DNA from: Anadara kagoshimensis
Lineage: Eukaryota > Mollusca > Bivalvia > Arcoida > Arcidae
DNA length: 64,000 nucleotides
Direction: 5' to 3'
NCBI GenBank assembly: GCA_021292105.1
Contig: CM037874.1
Location: 39,534,404-39,598,403, forward strand
Shown: positions 37,151-50,009 of the stretch, piece by piece
How the letters are laid out: every line of letters begins with the position of its first letter
How positions within the stretch are numbered: the first letter of the stretch is position 1
The notes under the pieces: model-generated
Databases searched by the model: none
Seen by the model: the letters and a program-made list of their open reading frames with translations, nothing else
Told to the model about the DNA's origin: nothing
Position numbers and translations under genes: made by a program

Positions 37151-38140
37151 GGTTCATTGGCTCACCTATTAGAAAATGTTGCCGGTGTTAATCCTCTATC
37201 ATTCCTTGTACATAGGGACTTACCGACGAACTGATATATTTTTTGTAATTTTTTTTACATATTTTGTTCGTATAAAAGTAGATATCAGTTTGACTAAATA
37301 AATTACTTACGTACAGGCGGATGTACTGACTACGTATAATACTTACCTACAGATGGACGCACTGACAGATTGGTATTTCCGTTATCTTCCAAATGTATTC
37401 TTTAAAACTTTTTAGACTCTCTCTGTCTATCTATCTATGTATGTATAACACGAGTTTCTGTTCCGTAGTTACAGACAGTTACAACGTTGTATGATCATAT
37501 AATAGTAATAAACGTTGTTTCTCCTGTATAAAAGTTCCTATCTCAAGTTCTGATCAATATCCACTGAAGCAAAGTCTTGATTTTATTTTCTCTGCCGCTG
37601 CTTGCTGCCCCTAACATTTATTATTAGGTTATACTGTACAGACTTGAAGTTCAAATTCAATTCTATAGTAGCCTGCAGGAAGATAGCAACTTAAGAAGAA
37701 CAATTTATAAAATTGACAAATGTATTGTAGAAGGAATTTTGTCATATGGGTAGATTGACTTTTAATTCTCTGATTTTTAAATGGAAATCCGCTATCAGAT
37801 GACCATATAACTTTCTATCGGCAGAGCAACAGGCCAATTATCTAAACAGACATATTTCTGGTTAAAGCTAGTTTAATTTGATATGATTGATTGTCTGTAA
37901 TTGTTTGTATATTTACTGGGTATTGGATTTCACCAAGGGAACAGAATCCCTAACAATGAATCAAGTTTACTTAATTGTAATTACAACATCTCATAAATTA
38001 AACTCTTTACCAAATCCATTGTTTAACATTCGCGTACCATCGATTTTCCTTCAGTTGATGACGAGTTGAAGCATTATTGTGAAATGGAACATTGTGTAAA
38101 ACTGTCAGAGTGACTGATGGAAAATAAATGTCCAACAATC
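37151..38140. other. No gene seen
   Basis: Unique-looking AT-rich sequence. A 60-codon frame at 37887-38069 has no recognisable similarity. Confidence 0.4.
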
Positions 38141-38600
38141 AAGAACCATACAAAATAGAAAATCTTACAAATCCTGGTTCTGTTGGAGCTGTTAATCTCT
38201 TTGGTCAACACTGCATAAGAACAGAAAAGTTTACCAACTCTGATCTTATAGAGTCGTTCATCTTTTCGGCCAACACAACACTTACCAAATATGTTCTTTT
38301 GGAGTTGTTCATCTTTTTGGCCAATACAACACATTTCAACAGAAACTGTTTACCAACTTTGTTCTGTTCGAGGTGTTCATCTTTTTAGCCAAAACAACAT
38401 TCAAACAGGAACTATTTACCAACTCTGTTCTGTTTTTGGCCAATACAACATACAGGAAGAAAAAGATTACCAACTATGGTTGTATTGGAGTTTTTTATCA
38501 TTTCGGTCAATATACAATATAAAAAACACATAAAGCTTATAAAAACTCTGGATCTATTGAAGTAGATCATCTTTTTGAAAAGACAACACTCTAATAGATG
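38141..38600. repeat. Degenerate ~80-bp tandem repeat, ~5-6 units
   Basis: Diverged units share words such as TTCATCTTTTTGGCCAATAC, TTTACCAACT and TGTTCTGTT. Overlapping short frames on both strands (38074-38533) are by-products. Confidence 0.75.
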
Positions 38601-39492
38601 TTAATAATCTATAAAAATGTTAATCAGTGGTTACAACAAGGATTGACCTACTGATATTTCTTAACTTGTTTCTTCAAAAAATGTATGAAAATACCACTCA
38701 ACTTGTAATTCATCATTTCGTATAATGTGTACTTAGGCGTATAGGCAGTTTTATATTGGCTGTCCAGTTGAATCTCTCCTATCAAAGTGAGTTTGTAAGC
38801 TTTGGTTTATATTTTAAAATGTGGTTCTGGTCCGTCAAACATTTATCAAGACATAAAGATTACTGCATTACAAGTATTTTTCATTGATTACAAAATTATA
38901 TTTTTCAGAATTCGTTATGACCAAGGACTATTACTACCTTGGAGAAGAACAAAGAATTCGTTATGGTGAGAAAAAGACATCAACTACTACCTTGATGACG
39001 AACAAAGAATTCGTTATAGTGAGAGATGGTTGTTTTTAGTTTTCTTGATATAAACATGTAGAATCGGAGACTTAAGAATTTAGTTTTATTGTTTTGTCTT
39101 CAATGTTTCCATGACAAACAATGTCAGAGTTGGGTTTCTTATGAAAACTCCGTATAAAAATATATAAATGCATTACTTTTACTGAATAAAAAAATAAAAT
39201 GTCAGAGAGAGTCAGGTTATATCATTTTTTATTTGTGATATAACAAATGTGTTAAAACTTATTTTATTCGATTTTTATCCACATGGCTATGCCTAACTTA
39301 TGTTATATAACTTAACGTGAGTCAAGCACTTTTATTTACCATATATATATTTACACGCATGAATGCTGTGCAGATTATTTATTTAAATACATTATATATT
39401 ATATGATATATTAAGATAAAACTGATTATAAATCTCCCGACTGCTGATGTACACTAGATATAATGGTAAGATGATACCGTGAGTTTGTCGAC
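38601..39492. other. No gene seen; short direct repeat
   Basis: About two and a half copies of a roughly 50-bp unit with GAATTCGTTATG and ACTACCTTG words lie at 38908-39025. Nothing else was recognised. Confidence 0.45.
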
Positions 39493-42400
39493 AGGACTAC
39501 GTATGATAAGGGGGTCAAAATTATAATTCATAGAGTTCTTCTTCATAGAATCTTTATTTTTAGCATATTATTACATTAAGGTCTACTCTAAATGAAAATG
39601 GTAGTTAATGTTTTACCTGTCCAACTGACCTTGACCTCTAACCAAGGGGTCAAAGGTCAATATATTTCTTGTCTATATACCATTACTAAGCTTGAAAATA
39701 TTATGTTATTTGAAAGGTATGGTCTTTGACATATGTCTGGTTGTAAACCAAAGCAAATTTAATTGTTTTATTAGTCACTTGTGTTTTTTTCTGCACATTT
39801 TGCCTGTTTTGAGAAATTATAGTGTACTAATTTGCATAAAACGATGTTTTGTTACACGTTTTCTTAATATTAATGTCATTGACGGTCATTGAACAACAGA
39901 ATATGATGTAGAGTCTCATCTAAAGGCAGCAAAATGAAGTCACAATTCAAAATAAAACCACATTGAGAATTTGACAAAATCTGGATTTGGTATCAAATCA
40001 AAGGAGATAATTCATGAAGAATTTTGTCAGACAAGACATGTATTGTGCCCTTTTATTGCAAATAAAACCATGAAATTTTCTCAGAATATAGTTTATACAT
40101 AATATCTAGTATATAAATTATTGTAAATATAAATATTTAGAACACCGTTATATACAATATTGCTGTTTTATCAGCACTACTGACTTGAATTGTAGCTCAA
40201 AATCTGTATTTTAATCCATATTTTGTCACCATTTAATTTAAAATGATTAATGAAAGGTAGTAAATGTTGTAAGGGAAACATTTTTAAAACATAATTTGTC
40301 TTAAAATACCTTTTTTGATTCAGATTGTGCATACAATTTCTGGAAAAAGTCTATTTTCTATATCTTTTCAAAAATTAGATATGGGTGACCGTTCAAGCTT
40401 TAACCGACATAGTTTAGGCTCAGATCAAAAGATTATAATATATAAGAAAATTGTTTTGCCAAAAGTCACAGTGGTTATTGCATGAACGGGGTCGAACTTT
40501 CCAATTAAAGATAACCAACTTGTAAATTTCAGCAAGGAAGATAATTCTGTCACATGGGACAAATTAGATAGATCACATACATGCAATAATGAGTTAATTT
40601 TGTTACAGATATGGTACACCATTTTATACTTATTTCTGTGTTTTTGAATGTGTGTCCTGATTAAATGATTGTGCACTTTTAAGATTGAAATTGACAGCCT
40701 GTCAATTTCATTTTGACACTTCCTCCGCAGGTGTTCATATTTTGCTTTTTATAAAAATGTGAAAATCAAGAAAACAACATCCCCTCATCTTTATTGCATC
40801 CTGACTTACATTTCATTAGAATAATCCAAAACATCAGTATTTGTCCTCATTTTCAAAATGCCTACTAAAGGGTATAGATGCTGTGTTTTATCTAAAATCT
40901 CAAACAAGGAGATTTAAAACAGAAAATGAGGCATTCTGCAGGTTCTTTCAGCAAAAGCTTGACAAACAATTTACTAGGTAACAAATGCAGAAATCAATTT
41001 TGTTTTGAAAAAAAGAAAAATGAATTCAATCCAGAGGCAGACGAGAGTGACGATAATACACCATTTCCTAAAAGAAGTCCAAATAGTATAAGACTTCCCA
41101 TATTCTGTAGATCTGGGAGTAATACGAAATGTATATTTTACAACAGAAAGTCAAGAAAATTAGTGTCTGTTCCAAATAATGTTAAAATAAATATATTTAT
41201 AGAGAAGGGTATTCTCTTGTCAGAACGATCTCGGTGTTGTAGCATTCACTTATCAAATAGGGAACTAAAGCAGGAAATCTTGAATGAAATAGAAGCTAAT
41301 TCTCGGGAAACTTCAATTTACAAAACTAAAATTGTGAAAATGTTGGAAAGTGTTAGACAAGTGGCTAAGAGTTCTAAAACAAGGCGTTTGGATTTTGAGT
41401 CTCCTGATGGGCTTTCTAATGAGGATTATTTGTCTCTTACAGGGTTAAGCAAGTGTCAATTTGATGAACTACTTTCAGTTGTTTCTTACATGAGGCAATC
41501 TCATCTAAGATCTAAAAGAACAGCTCTTGCCATTTTCCTTACCAAACTTCGAAATAGCTTATCAAACAGAATCATTATAACTTTGTTCGGGGTTAAGTGC
41601 TGATTTAGTATCCAGCGTACAGATAAAAGTTGCCGTGCTGCTCTTATGAACGATTTTGTTCCTTATAATATTGGGTTTGATCACATGACTAGAGATGAAC
41701 TTATTAAAAACCACACCCGGCCTTTGGCAATGCACCTGTTTTCACCAGACACTAATAATGCTATTTTAGTGCTGGATGGGACTTACATTTATATTCAGAA
41801 AAGTGGACAGTACGCTTTCCAGTGACGATCTTATAGTATGCACAAGCATCGCCCATTAGTACAGCCAATGATGGTTGTCAGTACATCAGGCTATATATAA
41901 AGTATTTTAGGCCCTTATTACGCTGACTGTAAAAATAGTGATGCTTCCATTACAAAACATATCTTTTTTACATAATTCTGAGTCATTCAATGATTGGTTG
42001 GAGCCTGAAGATATTTTAATTGTTGATAGAGGATTTCGAAACAGTTTAGAATTTTTGGTGATTTAGGTATTAAGACCGAAATGCCATACTTTTTACCGAA
42101 AAACAGAAACAATTCACATCTTTGGGAGCAAATACTTCTCGATTAGTGACAAAAATTAGGTGGGTTGTGGAATCGGCTAACGGAAGGGTTAAACAATGGA
42201 AATCTCTCGATAATGTTGTTCCATATTCCCAAATTCCATATCTGAGAGATAATTAAAAAATTGTGTGTTCAATTTGTAACAAGTTTTGAAGTGATCTAGT
42301 TGTTTCCTCTTCTTGTGTTGATGAAGCCCTTGGTATTAAAATGCTAAAACTTTCAAAACTACCAAACCAACTTCAGTTAAAAATAGAAAAAAGAACACTT

Positions 42401-43477
42401 GGACAGAAAACATAGCAAGTGGGTTAATTTAACTGACTATTCATATGATGATTTTCCCAAACTTTCTGATAAAGATATTGGAGATTTAACGTTCGATGTG
42501 TACCAAATCAAGCAAGCAAAACATTATTCAATTGAACATTTTTCTGATGATGGTGAAAATTAAGTTTTTATTTCAACTGAAATTGAAGGCTTGGTAAAAG
42601 TTAAGATTCAATCTAGACATACAAGTTCTAGGCAATATAACATTTTCATAGAATTTGACAACAATAATGTTAAAAATTGGTACTGTCAATGCAAGTCAGG
42701 TGCAGGAACAGTGGGTATGTGTGCGCATATTGCAGCTGTAGTTTGGTACTTAGCATACACTATACATACCAATGTGCCTCAACAGAAGCAATATGGACAG
42801 TTTTTTGGGATGATTCAGCAGATCTTCCAAGTACATTTTCAGATGATAGTGACTGTTCAAATGATACTGATACAGAGTAAAGTAGAGGTTAATATTATCA
42901 ATATTATCATGAGGCGCAAAGCTAGTAACATGTTGTTTTGGTATTGGTGTTCTGTGTACACTGAATGAGTTATCCCCTTTCCCGACTTGGCATTAGTTGA
43001 CTAATCGTCTCATTAGATGATGCAAGTTTTGTTTCAAATAATTGATCTACATTATCAATTTTACATTTGCAACTCATATTCTAAAAAAGATGTGACAAAT
43101 TTACTTACGACTAAAATATTATGTTATCATGGAAAATTTTTAACTTTTCATTTAAAAATCCAGCAACAATTACCTTGAAATCAATAGTTGGCAAAACATT
43201 TCTTAATTTTTATACACCTGCTTTTATTTTAACTGGAACATAATGTTGCACATCATAAATCTCTGCAAAAATGAATTCAAATGCATAAATACACAGGAAA
43301 CAACAGAAAATAGGTGATTGACCCTTATGACCTTTGACCCCAATTCAAAGTTATTATAGAGGTCAGACAGGTAAATGACCTGTATTTTTAAATACGTTAT
43401 ACATTCATGCATTTATGTACCAAAAATTGTATTTCTACTACAAGGGTCATTTTGACCCCTTTATCATACGTAGTCCT
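39493..43477 (+). mobile_element. Complete 4 kb DNA transposon with dead DDE/SWIM transposase
   Basis: The left end AGGACTACGTATGATAAG (39493) matches the complement of the right end, which finishes at 43477, for about 27 bp with one difference. Further inverted similarity with gaps extends inward to about 39670 and 43315, including TTTACCTGTC, TGACC and GGGGTCAAAGGTCA words. The interior carries a decayed DDE transposase reading left to right (40926-42968). A target-site duplication could not be defined with confidence. Confidence 0.85.
40926..42968 (+). pseudogene. DDE-type transposase with C-terminal SWIM zinc finger, degraded
   Basis: An intact 225-codon N-terminal part (40926-41603) has a Cys/His-rich segment (C-x8-C at about residues 61-70 and RCCSIHL at about 102-108) and a helical SNEDYLSLTGLSKCQFDELL stretch. 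After a TGA at 41601 the reading continues with DDE landmarks: [13 protein letters not shown] (first Asp near 41775), LIVDRGF (second Asp near 42024) and WVVESANGRVKQW (Glu near 42169), as in DDE_Tnp_4/Harbinger-like transposases. The last segment (42591 on) has a SWIM finger, WYCQC...GMCAH, with CxC at 42684-42692 and CxH at 42719-42727. Stops near 41823 and 41899 and further frame changes near 41970-42070 and 42250 make it inactive. DDE plus SWIM is known from marine invertebrate transposases; the exact superfamily is inferred. Confidence 0.75.
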
Positions 43478-43594
43478 TTCTAAACTACATGTGTATCCTT
43501 ATATATAAACCCAGTATCCATAACACGAATATCTATTTATAATAAGAATTACAGCAAGCTGGTAAAATATAAAACAGGTGTAATGCTGGATTTA

Positions 43595-44036
43595 TATTGA
43601 CTGGTCATCTGTTACAGTTGTAACGGGTACTACAGCAATATTGACTGGTCATCTGTTACAGTTGTAACGAGTACTACAGCAATATTAACTGGTCATCTGT
43701 TACAATTGTAACGAGCACTACAGCAATATTGACTGGTCATCTGTTACAGTTGTAACGAGCACTACAGCAATATTGACTGGTCATCTGTTACAGTTGTAAC
43801 GAGTACTACAGCAATATTGACTGGTCATCTGTTACAGTTCTAACAAGTACTACAGCAATATTGACTGGTCATCTGTTACAGTTGTAACGAGTACTACAGC
43901 AATATTGACTGGTCATCTGTTACAGTTGTAACAAGTACTACAGCAATATTGACTGGTCATCTGTTACAGTTGAAACAAGTACTACAGCAATATTGACTGG
44001 TCATCTGTTACAGTTGTAACGAGTACTACAGCAATA
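43595..44036. repeat. 44-bp minisatellite, ~10 units
   Basis: Units contain attgactggtcatctgttac and GTAACGAGTACTACAGCA. It starts about 117 bp beyond the transposon end. Confidence 0.95.
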
Positions 44037-45697
44037 TTCACACTGGTAACGTACACCCGATTACAAAAAATGTGGTACTTGTAACTTGTTTTACTTCGGA
44101 AGAAGTCTTTCCTTCAAAGGAGGGATTGTCATAACAATAATACCTAAACGTCATAACAAGTGCTACGTTTTTCACGTCATAACGTCATAAAAGTGTGCGT
44201 GTTTGTAATATAAAAATGATTTACTAGTAGGGCGTTTATTTCCGTTTTATAATTTTGCTATAGAAATAAATATGCATCGGTAAGAGTTCCCTTTGTACCC
44301 CCACCTATTAAATTCTATGTAAAAATTTTGAACAATTATTTTTCACAGAAATTTTGTTCGATTCCGTCATTTTTAGTTGAGTGTACAAATGGAACTTTTT
44401 CCTATGCATCATGTGTATTTTTTATACACGTGTATACACAAAAACAATAAATATGAACATGTGTATGTTAAGATAAAATAATATAATTACAAACTTTACG
44501 TTGTTACACAATTTAGAGCATTTTCATTGGTTGTTGTCTGGCAAAAACACGGTGTTATTTTCCAATAACAACGTTTTCTACCGGAACTACTTTGAGCCCG
44601 TTTCGGGGATTACCCATCTCTGAATTCTATTAATAAAGTTGTAAACAAATGGGGAGATCGGGAACGATTTCACATAGAAACATTAAATACTTTAATTTTT
44701 TTATAAATTAAAATTTTGACGAATTAATTCAAACATGTTCTGATTAATTTTCACCGATATTTTGAATAATTTACCATTATGAAATATATTTCGAAATCGA
44801 CATTTTATCGTCACCAAGCATTTTACGTGTCTACAGGCGTAAGTATAAGCAATATGACACGCACCATGGTATTCTCGGATGACAAACCTCAGTGCAGGGT
44901 GTTTTGTTTGAAAATCATCTCATACGCATCCTTTTAAAAGCAAAGACAATTTATCCCCCTACGACAATTAATGTATAGACGGAGATCAGGATAAATATTT
45001 TGAGGAATGCAATGCCAGTGTGAAGATAAGTCAGATTGTTGAGCCTGAACTGGATCTTAATGATAATGCCAGTGGTAGGCCTGCCAATAATAATTTAATA
45101 AAATTCATAACATACTATATTCCAAAATTCACCCGTAAATACCGCTTGTTTACCATGTCCAAATGTCCCTGATCAGCCTATACAGCTACCACCAGTGACA
45201 GAATCCCTCATCTCACATCAAGTCCATAAGTGGTAAAACATTGATTTATCCAAGAAAACATTAATTCCATCTCAATAGTTGGTTTCAGGTTTTGTTTAAC
45301 ACACTGTTCATTCAACTAATGCAGTTTTTTCTTATGTTCTTGGTAAAAACAACATGTAAACACGCCTGTCCTACAAACGTATGGCCGTCAGGTATGACGT
45401 TGTACAAAGTGTTGTTTGTTTTCATGATTGCGAGACATAATATAGTCCCTTTTTTCAATGGATTTAAATGTAACATAATTTACATGTTGACTGAAAATAA
45501 CTAGGAGATAAATAAAAATATATAAATTCAAAAATATTTAAGCTTTTTTATCGGATATTTTATTGTTTCATAAAGATGTAATTTATTGTATTAATACGCA
45601 GTTCAACCTTGTAACGTCGATTTTCTGAAAATCAGCTGCTCAGTTCGGAAATGTAGGTCAGCTTAAAAACTTAAATTTCAAGGTTGGTTTGTAATTA
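44037..45697. other. No gene seen
   Basis: AT-rich sequence with no recognisable protein or RNA. A 70-codon frame at 45292-45504 has no similarity I recognise. Confidence 0.4.
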
Positions 45698-45866
45698 TAA
45701 GAATTGAATTGCATTTTTTACGTTGTTATCGGGGTGTAACAACGTGAAAATTATCACAAATTATGCGTAAAACCGCTGCGCTACGCTACGCGGTTTTACA
45801 CAATTTGTGATAATTTTCACGTTGTTACACCCCGATAACAACGTAAAAAGTGCAATTCAATTCTTA
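45698..45866. repeat. 169-bp near-perfect palindrome (hairpin MITE-like)
   Basis: Arms of about 75-80 bp, each running TAAGAATTGAATTGCA inward through ACGTTGTTATCGGGGTG and TTATCACAAATT, differ at only a few positions. The loop is GC-rich around GCTGCGCTACGC. Confidence 0.9.
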
Positions 45867-45955
45867 AATAAAACAAATGTATGTGAAAAAAATACAAATA
45901 TAAACACTCGTTTGTGAAAAAATAAAATGAAACGCAAGTATACGGAAACATGATA

Positions 45956-46582
45956 ATATATTTACATTTTGTCTGTTTTCTGTCTTCTACACAAGGTTTC
46001 GGAGCAATTGCGTTCATATCGGCTATGAACTGCAAGATCTACCTTGGTGACGTCACGGGAATTCCATTCACAACAATCGGCGTATGAATACACAATATGA
46101 AATACACAAAACCGGAACTATATTGACATAAAAATAAAGTTTATTATTTTCTTGGTGATTATTTATTACCGAAATAATTGTATTTAATAAAAAATTGAAC
46201 AATTTAGTAGAAATTTTGTATGCAATTTGTTGTTTTTTCCACGCACTATTTTGTCCTAGAATTTCTGGCACCAAACTGCACAGCTGATCAGTTGGATCTG
46301 CTGTTCCATTAGCTGTTCCGTCAATCGAAAATCGTTGTTGACAAAGCGCGGAATTAAAATTTTCTAAAATGATTTTGAACCAAGAAAAAGAAAAGAAAAT
46401 AGTGTTAAACGTAAATATAACAATTGAACTGTTTAGAAATGCGGTTCATAGTCGATATGAACGCAATTGCTATACAAGGCAAACTAATCATAACGCGCTA
46501 ACACACGTTATTCAGTTTGCTTGCATATCAATTGTGTTCATATCGACTATAAACCGCATTTCTAAACAGTTCAATTGTTAAA
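45956..46582 (-). mobile_element. Foldback repeat element, copy 2
   Basis: Inverted copy of 17316-17931, about 627 bp, keeping the terminal hairpin (46420-46582) and the third GTTCATATCGGCTATGAAC box near 46010. An insertion near 46145-46180 (or a deletion in copy 1) and several substitutions separate the two. The frames at 46068-46274 and 46369-46581 are not conserved in copy 1. Confidence 0.75.
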
Positions 46583-47860
46583 TAACGCATGTGTATGAGA
46601 AAAACAATAAATATAAGACGCATGTGAATAAAGAATAAATATAGAACACATGTATGTAAAAAACAATAAATATAAGACGCATCTGGATAAAGAATAATAT
46701 AGAACACATGTATGTAAAAAACAATAAATATAAAACGCATGTGAATAAAGAATAAATATAGAACACATGTATGTAAAAAACAATAAATATAAGACGCATG
46801 TGAATAAAGAATAAATATAGAACACATGTATGTAAAAAACAATAAATATAAGACGCATGTGAATAAAGAATAAATATAGAACACATGTATGTAAAAAACA
46901 ATAAAAATAAGATGCATGTGAATAAAGAATAAATATAGAACACATGTATGTATAAAAAACAATAAAAATAAGACGCATGTGGATAAAGAATAAATATAGA
47001 ACACATGTATGTAAAAAACAATAAATATAAGACGCATGTGGATAAAGAATAAATATAGAACACATGTATGTAAAAAAAACAATAAAAATAAGACGCATGT
47101 GAATAAAGAATAAATATAGAACACATGTATGTAAAAAACAATAAATATAAAACGCATGTGGATAAAGAATAAATATAGAACACATGTATGTAAAAAACAA
47201 TAAATATAAGACGCATGTGGATAAAGAATAAATATAGAACACATGTATGTAAAAAACAATAAATATAAGACGCATGTGGATAAAGAATAAATATAGAACA
47301 CATGTATGTAAAAAACAATAAATATAAGACGCATCTGAATAAAGAATAAATATAGAACACATGTATGTAAAAAACAATAAAAATAAGACGCCTGTGGATA
47401 AAGAATAAATATAGAACACATGTATGTAAAAAAACAATAAATATAAAATATATGTTTTTGAAAAAGCAAAAAATATAAAACACATGTATATGTAAAAAAC
47501 AATAAATATAAAACATGTATGTGGAAAAAACAATAAGTATAAAACATGTGGATAAAGAATAAATATGGAACACATGTATGTAAAAAAAACAATAAATATA
47601 AAATATATGTTTTTGAAAAAGCAAAAAATATAAAACACATGTATATGTAAAAAACAATTAATATAAAACATGTATGTGGAAAAAACAATAAGTATAAAAA
47701 CATGTGGGAAAAAATAAATATAAGACACATGTATGTGAAAAAAACCCACACGTATGTGAAAAAACAATAAAATATAAAACACATGCATATGAAAAAAAGA
47801 AATATAAAACACATTTATTACAAGAAAAACAAGAAATATAAAACGCGTGTATTTTGAAAA
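46583..47860. repeat. 61-bp (2 x ~30 bp) minisatellite
   Basis: Each unit is a dimer: aaacaataaatataagacgc followed by ATGTG, then AATAAATATAGAACACATGT. About 14 ordered dimers pass into more diverged single units after 47440. All three minus-strand frames are open for about 360-430 codons because stop codons are rare in the complement; this speaks against coding. Confidence 0.9.
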
Positions 47861-49090
47861 AAAACGATGTCTTCCACCTACGTTCGAAGGTTTGAAAACC
47901 TTAAATTTGGCGTGGGAGTATAAACATTGGTGATTAGCATGAGCTTAGCTAAACAATCACTAGCTTTTTAATATAACAGGTAAAGTTCACTTTAAATCAA
48001 AGAAAAAAAATTAAAAAATCATATGTACTTTTACAATTTTATTTCATTAAATGAAAGTTTATTCGGATTAAGAGCCATTCTCTGTAAGAACCAGATGATT
48101 TGGCTTTATTTTTGAAATCACATGTCTTCGATTTTGATGATACTGCATATAATTGGGAAGTACGTGTAGAAAACAAAATGAAATGCCTCACGCAAAAATG
48201 TAAATCGTTGTTGCTATGGTAACCAAGTACACGAAACATCTTTCTCATGTATTTCAGTTTAATATGGGTACACAACAAGCATGCTGCTATAACATGTCCT
48301 TCATGATAGTAATCTTCCATATTTTGTTGGGTTTCTTTTCGGAATTTTGATGGTCACCCTTAATTTTTTTCATGTTAAAACTGTATGATTTTAATTTATT
48401 TGAAGTCACTTTTATCTATAAAAAAAACCCTCTAAATGTGGCATAAACTGGATTAACTTTGAGATTGAATTTTTTTAAAACACTCGCACTTGAATAATAT
48501 CACACACATTTAAGTTAGCGAGTCAAGTGGACTAAACGAAATATAAAAAATGGAGTGGTACTTTGTGATTAAATAAAATAAATCAGTTTCAAAGTTTAAG
48601 CTATAGGATCTTATGTGATGATATTATCTGTACTGGTGGGAAGACCTGGCATTGTCTCCTGGAGTTAAATGTATAAATTACCATTACATGTCCAGTACAT
48701 CATAAGCATAATAAGTGTGATGTGAATGCAGCAGCATAATTTCACAGGCACAGATAATTTTTAAATAATTGTTTTTTATTATTTAAATGAATTAAATAAT
48801 TTAATCAATTATTGAGAAAGTAATCAACTATTTAAGTATCAATACTTGATTAACTCAAACGCAGTTTATAACATATTAATTCTAATCAAAAGAACTTAAA
48901 ATGTAAAACAAAATAGTTTTTAACATTAAAAAATTCTAATTTTTTATTTTTTACATTTCTTTATTTTATTTTTAATTTGATATAACAGATATGATCAAGT
49001 TAAAAATTTAAAGGTAATTATAATTTTACATCTATGGCTAAATAATGAAAATACAAGATTAGTTGGAATAAGTTCTGTTATATTTTTGAA
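47861..49090. other. No gene recognised
   Basis: A 93-codon minus-strand frame at 48039-48320 has ordinary composition and is not repeat-derived, but no family was recognised and no splice context is clear. The rest is AT-rich. Confidence 0.35.
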
Positions 49091-50005
49091 GTGGGAGTAG
49101 GTGGAATATGAATTTTCTAAAAGTGGGAGTAGGTGGAATATGGATTTTCTAAAAGTGGGAGTAGGTGGAATATGAATTTTCTAAAAGTTGGAGTAGGTGG
49201 AATATAATTTTTTATAAAAGTGGGAGTAGGTGGAATATGACTTTTCTAAAAGTGGGAGTGGGTGGAATATGAATTTTCTAAAAGTGGGAGTAAGTGGAAT
49301 ATAAATTTTCTAAAAGTGGGAGTAGGTGGAATATGACTTTTCTAAAAGTGGGAGTGGGTGGAATATGACTTTTCTAAAAGTGGGAGTAGGTGGAATATGA
49401 CTTTTCTAAAAGTGGGAGTAGGTGGAATATGAATTTTCTAAAAGTGGGAATAAGTGGAATATAAATTTTCTAAAAGTGGGAGTAAGTGGAATATGACTTT
49501 TCTAAAAGTGGGAGTAGGTGGAATATGACTTTTCTAAAAGTGGGAGTAGGTGGAATATGACTTTTCTAAAAGTGGGAGTGGGTGGAATATGAATTTTCTA
49601 AAAGTGGGAGTAAGTGGAATATAAATTTTCTAAAAGTGGGAGTAAGTGGAATATGACTTTTCTAAAAGTGGGAGTAGGTGGAATAATGACAATTCTAAAA
49701 GTGGGAGTAGGTGGAATATGACTTTTCTAAAAGTGGGAGTAGGTGGAATATGACTTTTCTAAAAGTGGAAGTGGGTGGAATATGAATTTTCTAAAAGTGG
49801 GAGTAAGTGGAATATAAATTTTCTAAAAGTGGGAGTAAGTGGAATATGACTTTTCTAAAAGTGGGAGTAGGTGGAATATGACTTTTCTAAAAGTGGGAGT
49901 AGGTGGAATATGACTTTTCTAAAAGTGGGAGTGGGTGGAATATGACTTTTCTAAAAGTGGGAGTAAGTGGAATATAAATTTTCTAAAAGTGGGAGTAGGT
50001 TGACT
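49091..50005. repeat. 32-bp minisatellite, ~29 units
   Basis: Unit begins gtgggagtaggtggaatatg and ends ACTTTTCTAAAA. Variants AATTTT, AATATAAATTTT and GTGGGTGG recur in ordered blocks, suggesting internal duplications. Confidence 0.95.
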
Positions 50006-50009
50006 TAAC

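Noticed and set aside
43595..44036. CRISPR-like look of the regular repeat arrays
   Set aside because: The repeats are contiguous, without unique spacers, in a eukaryotic context.
46528..47814. Three long overlapping minus-strand frames (359-428 codons) rich in Phe, Ile, Tyr and Cys, looking like membrane proteins
   Set aside because: All three frames are open over the same minisatellite because its complement lacks stop codons; simultaneous openness in three frames marks low-complexity repeat, not a gene.
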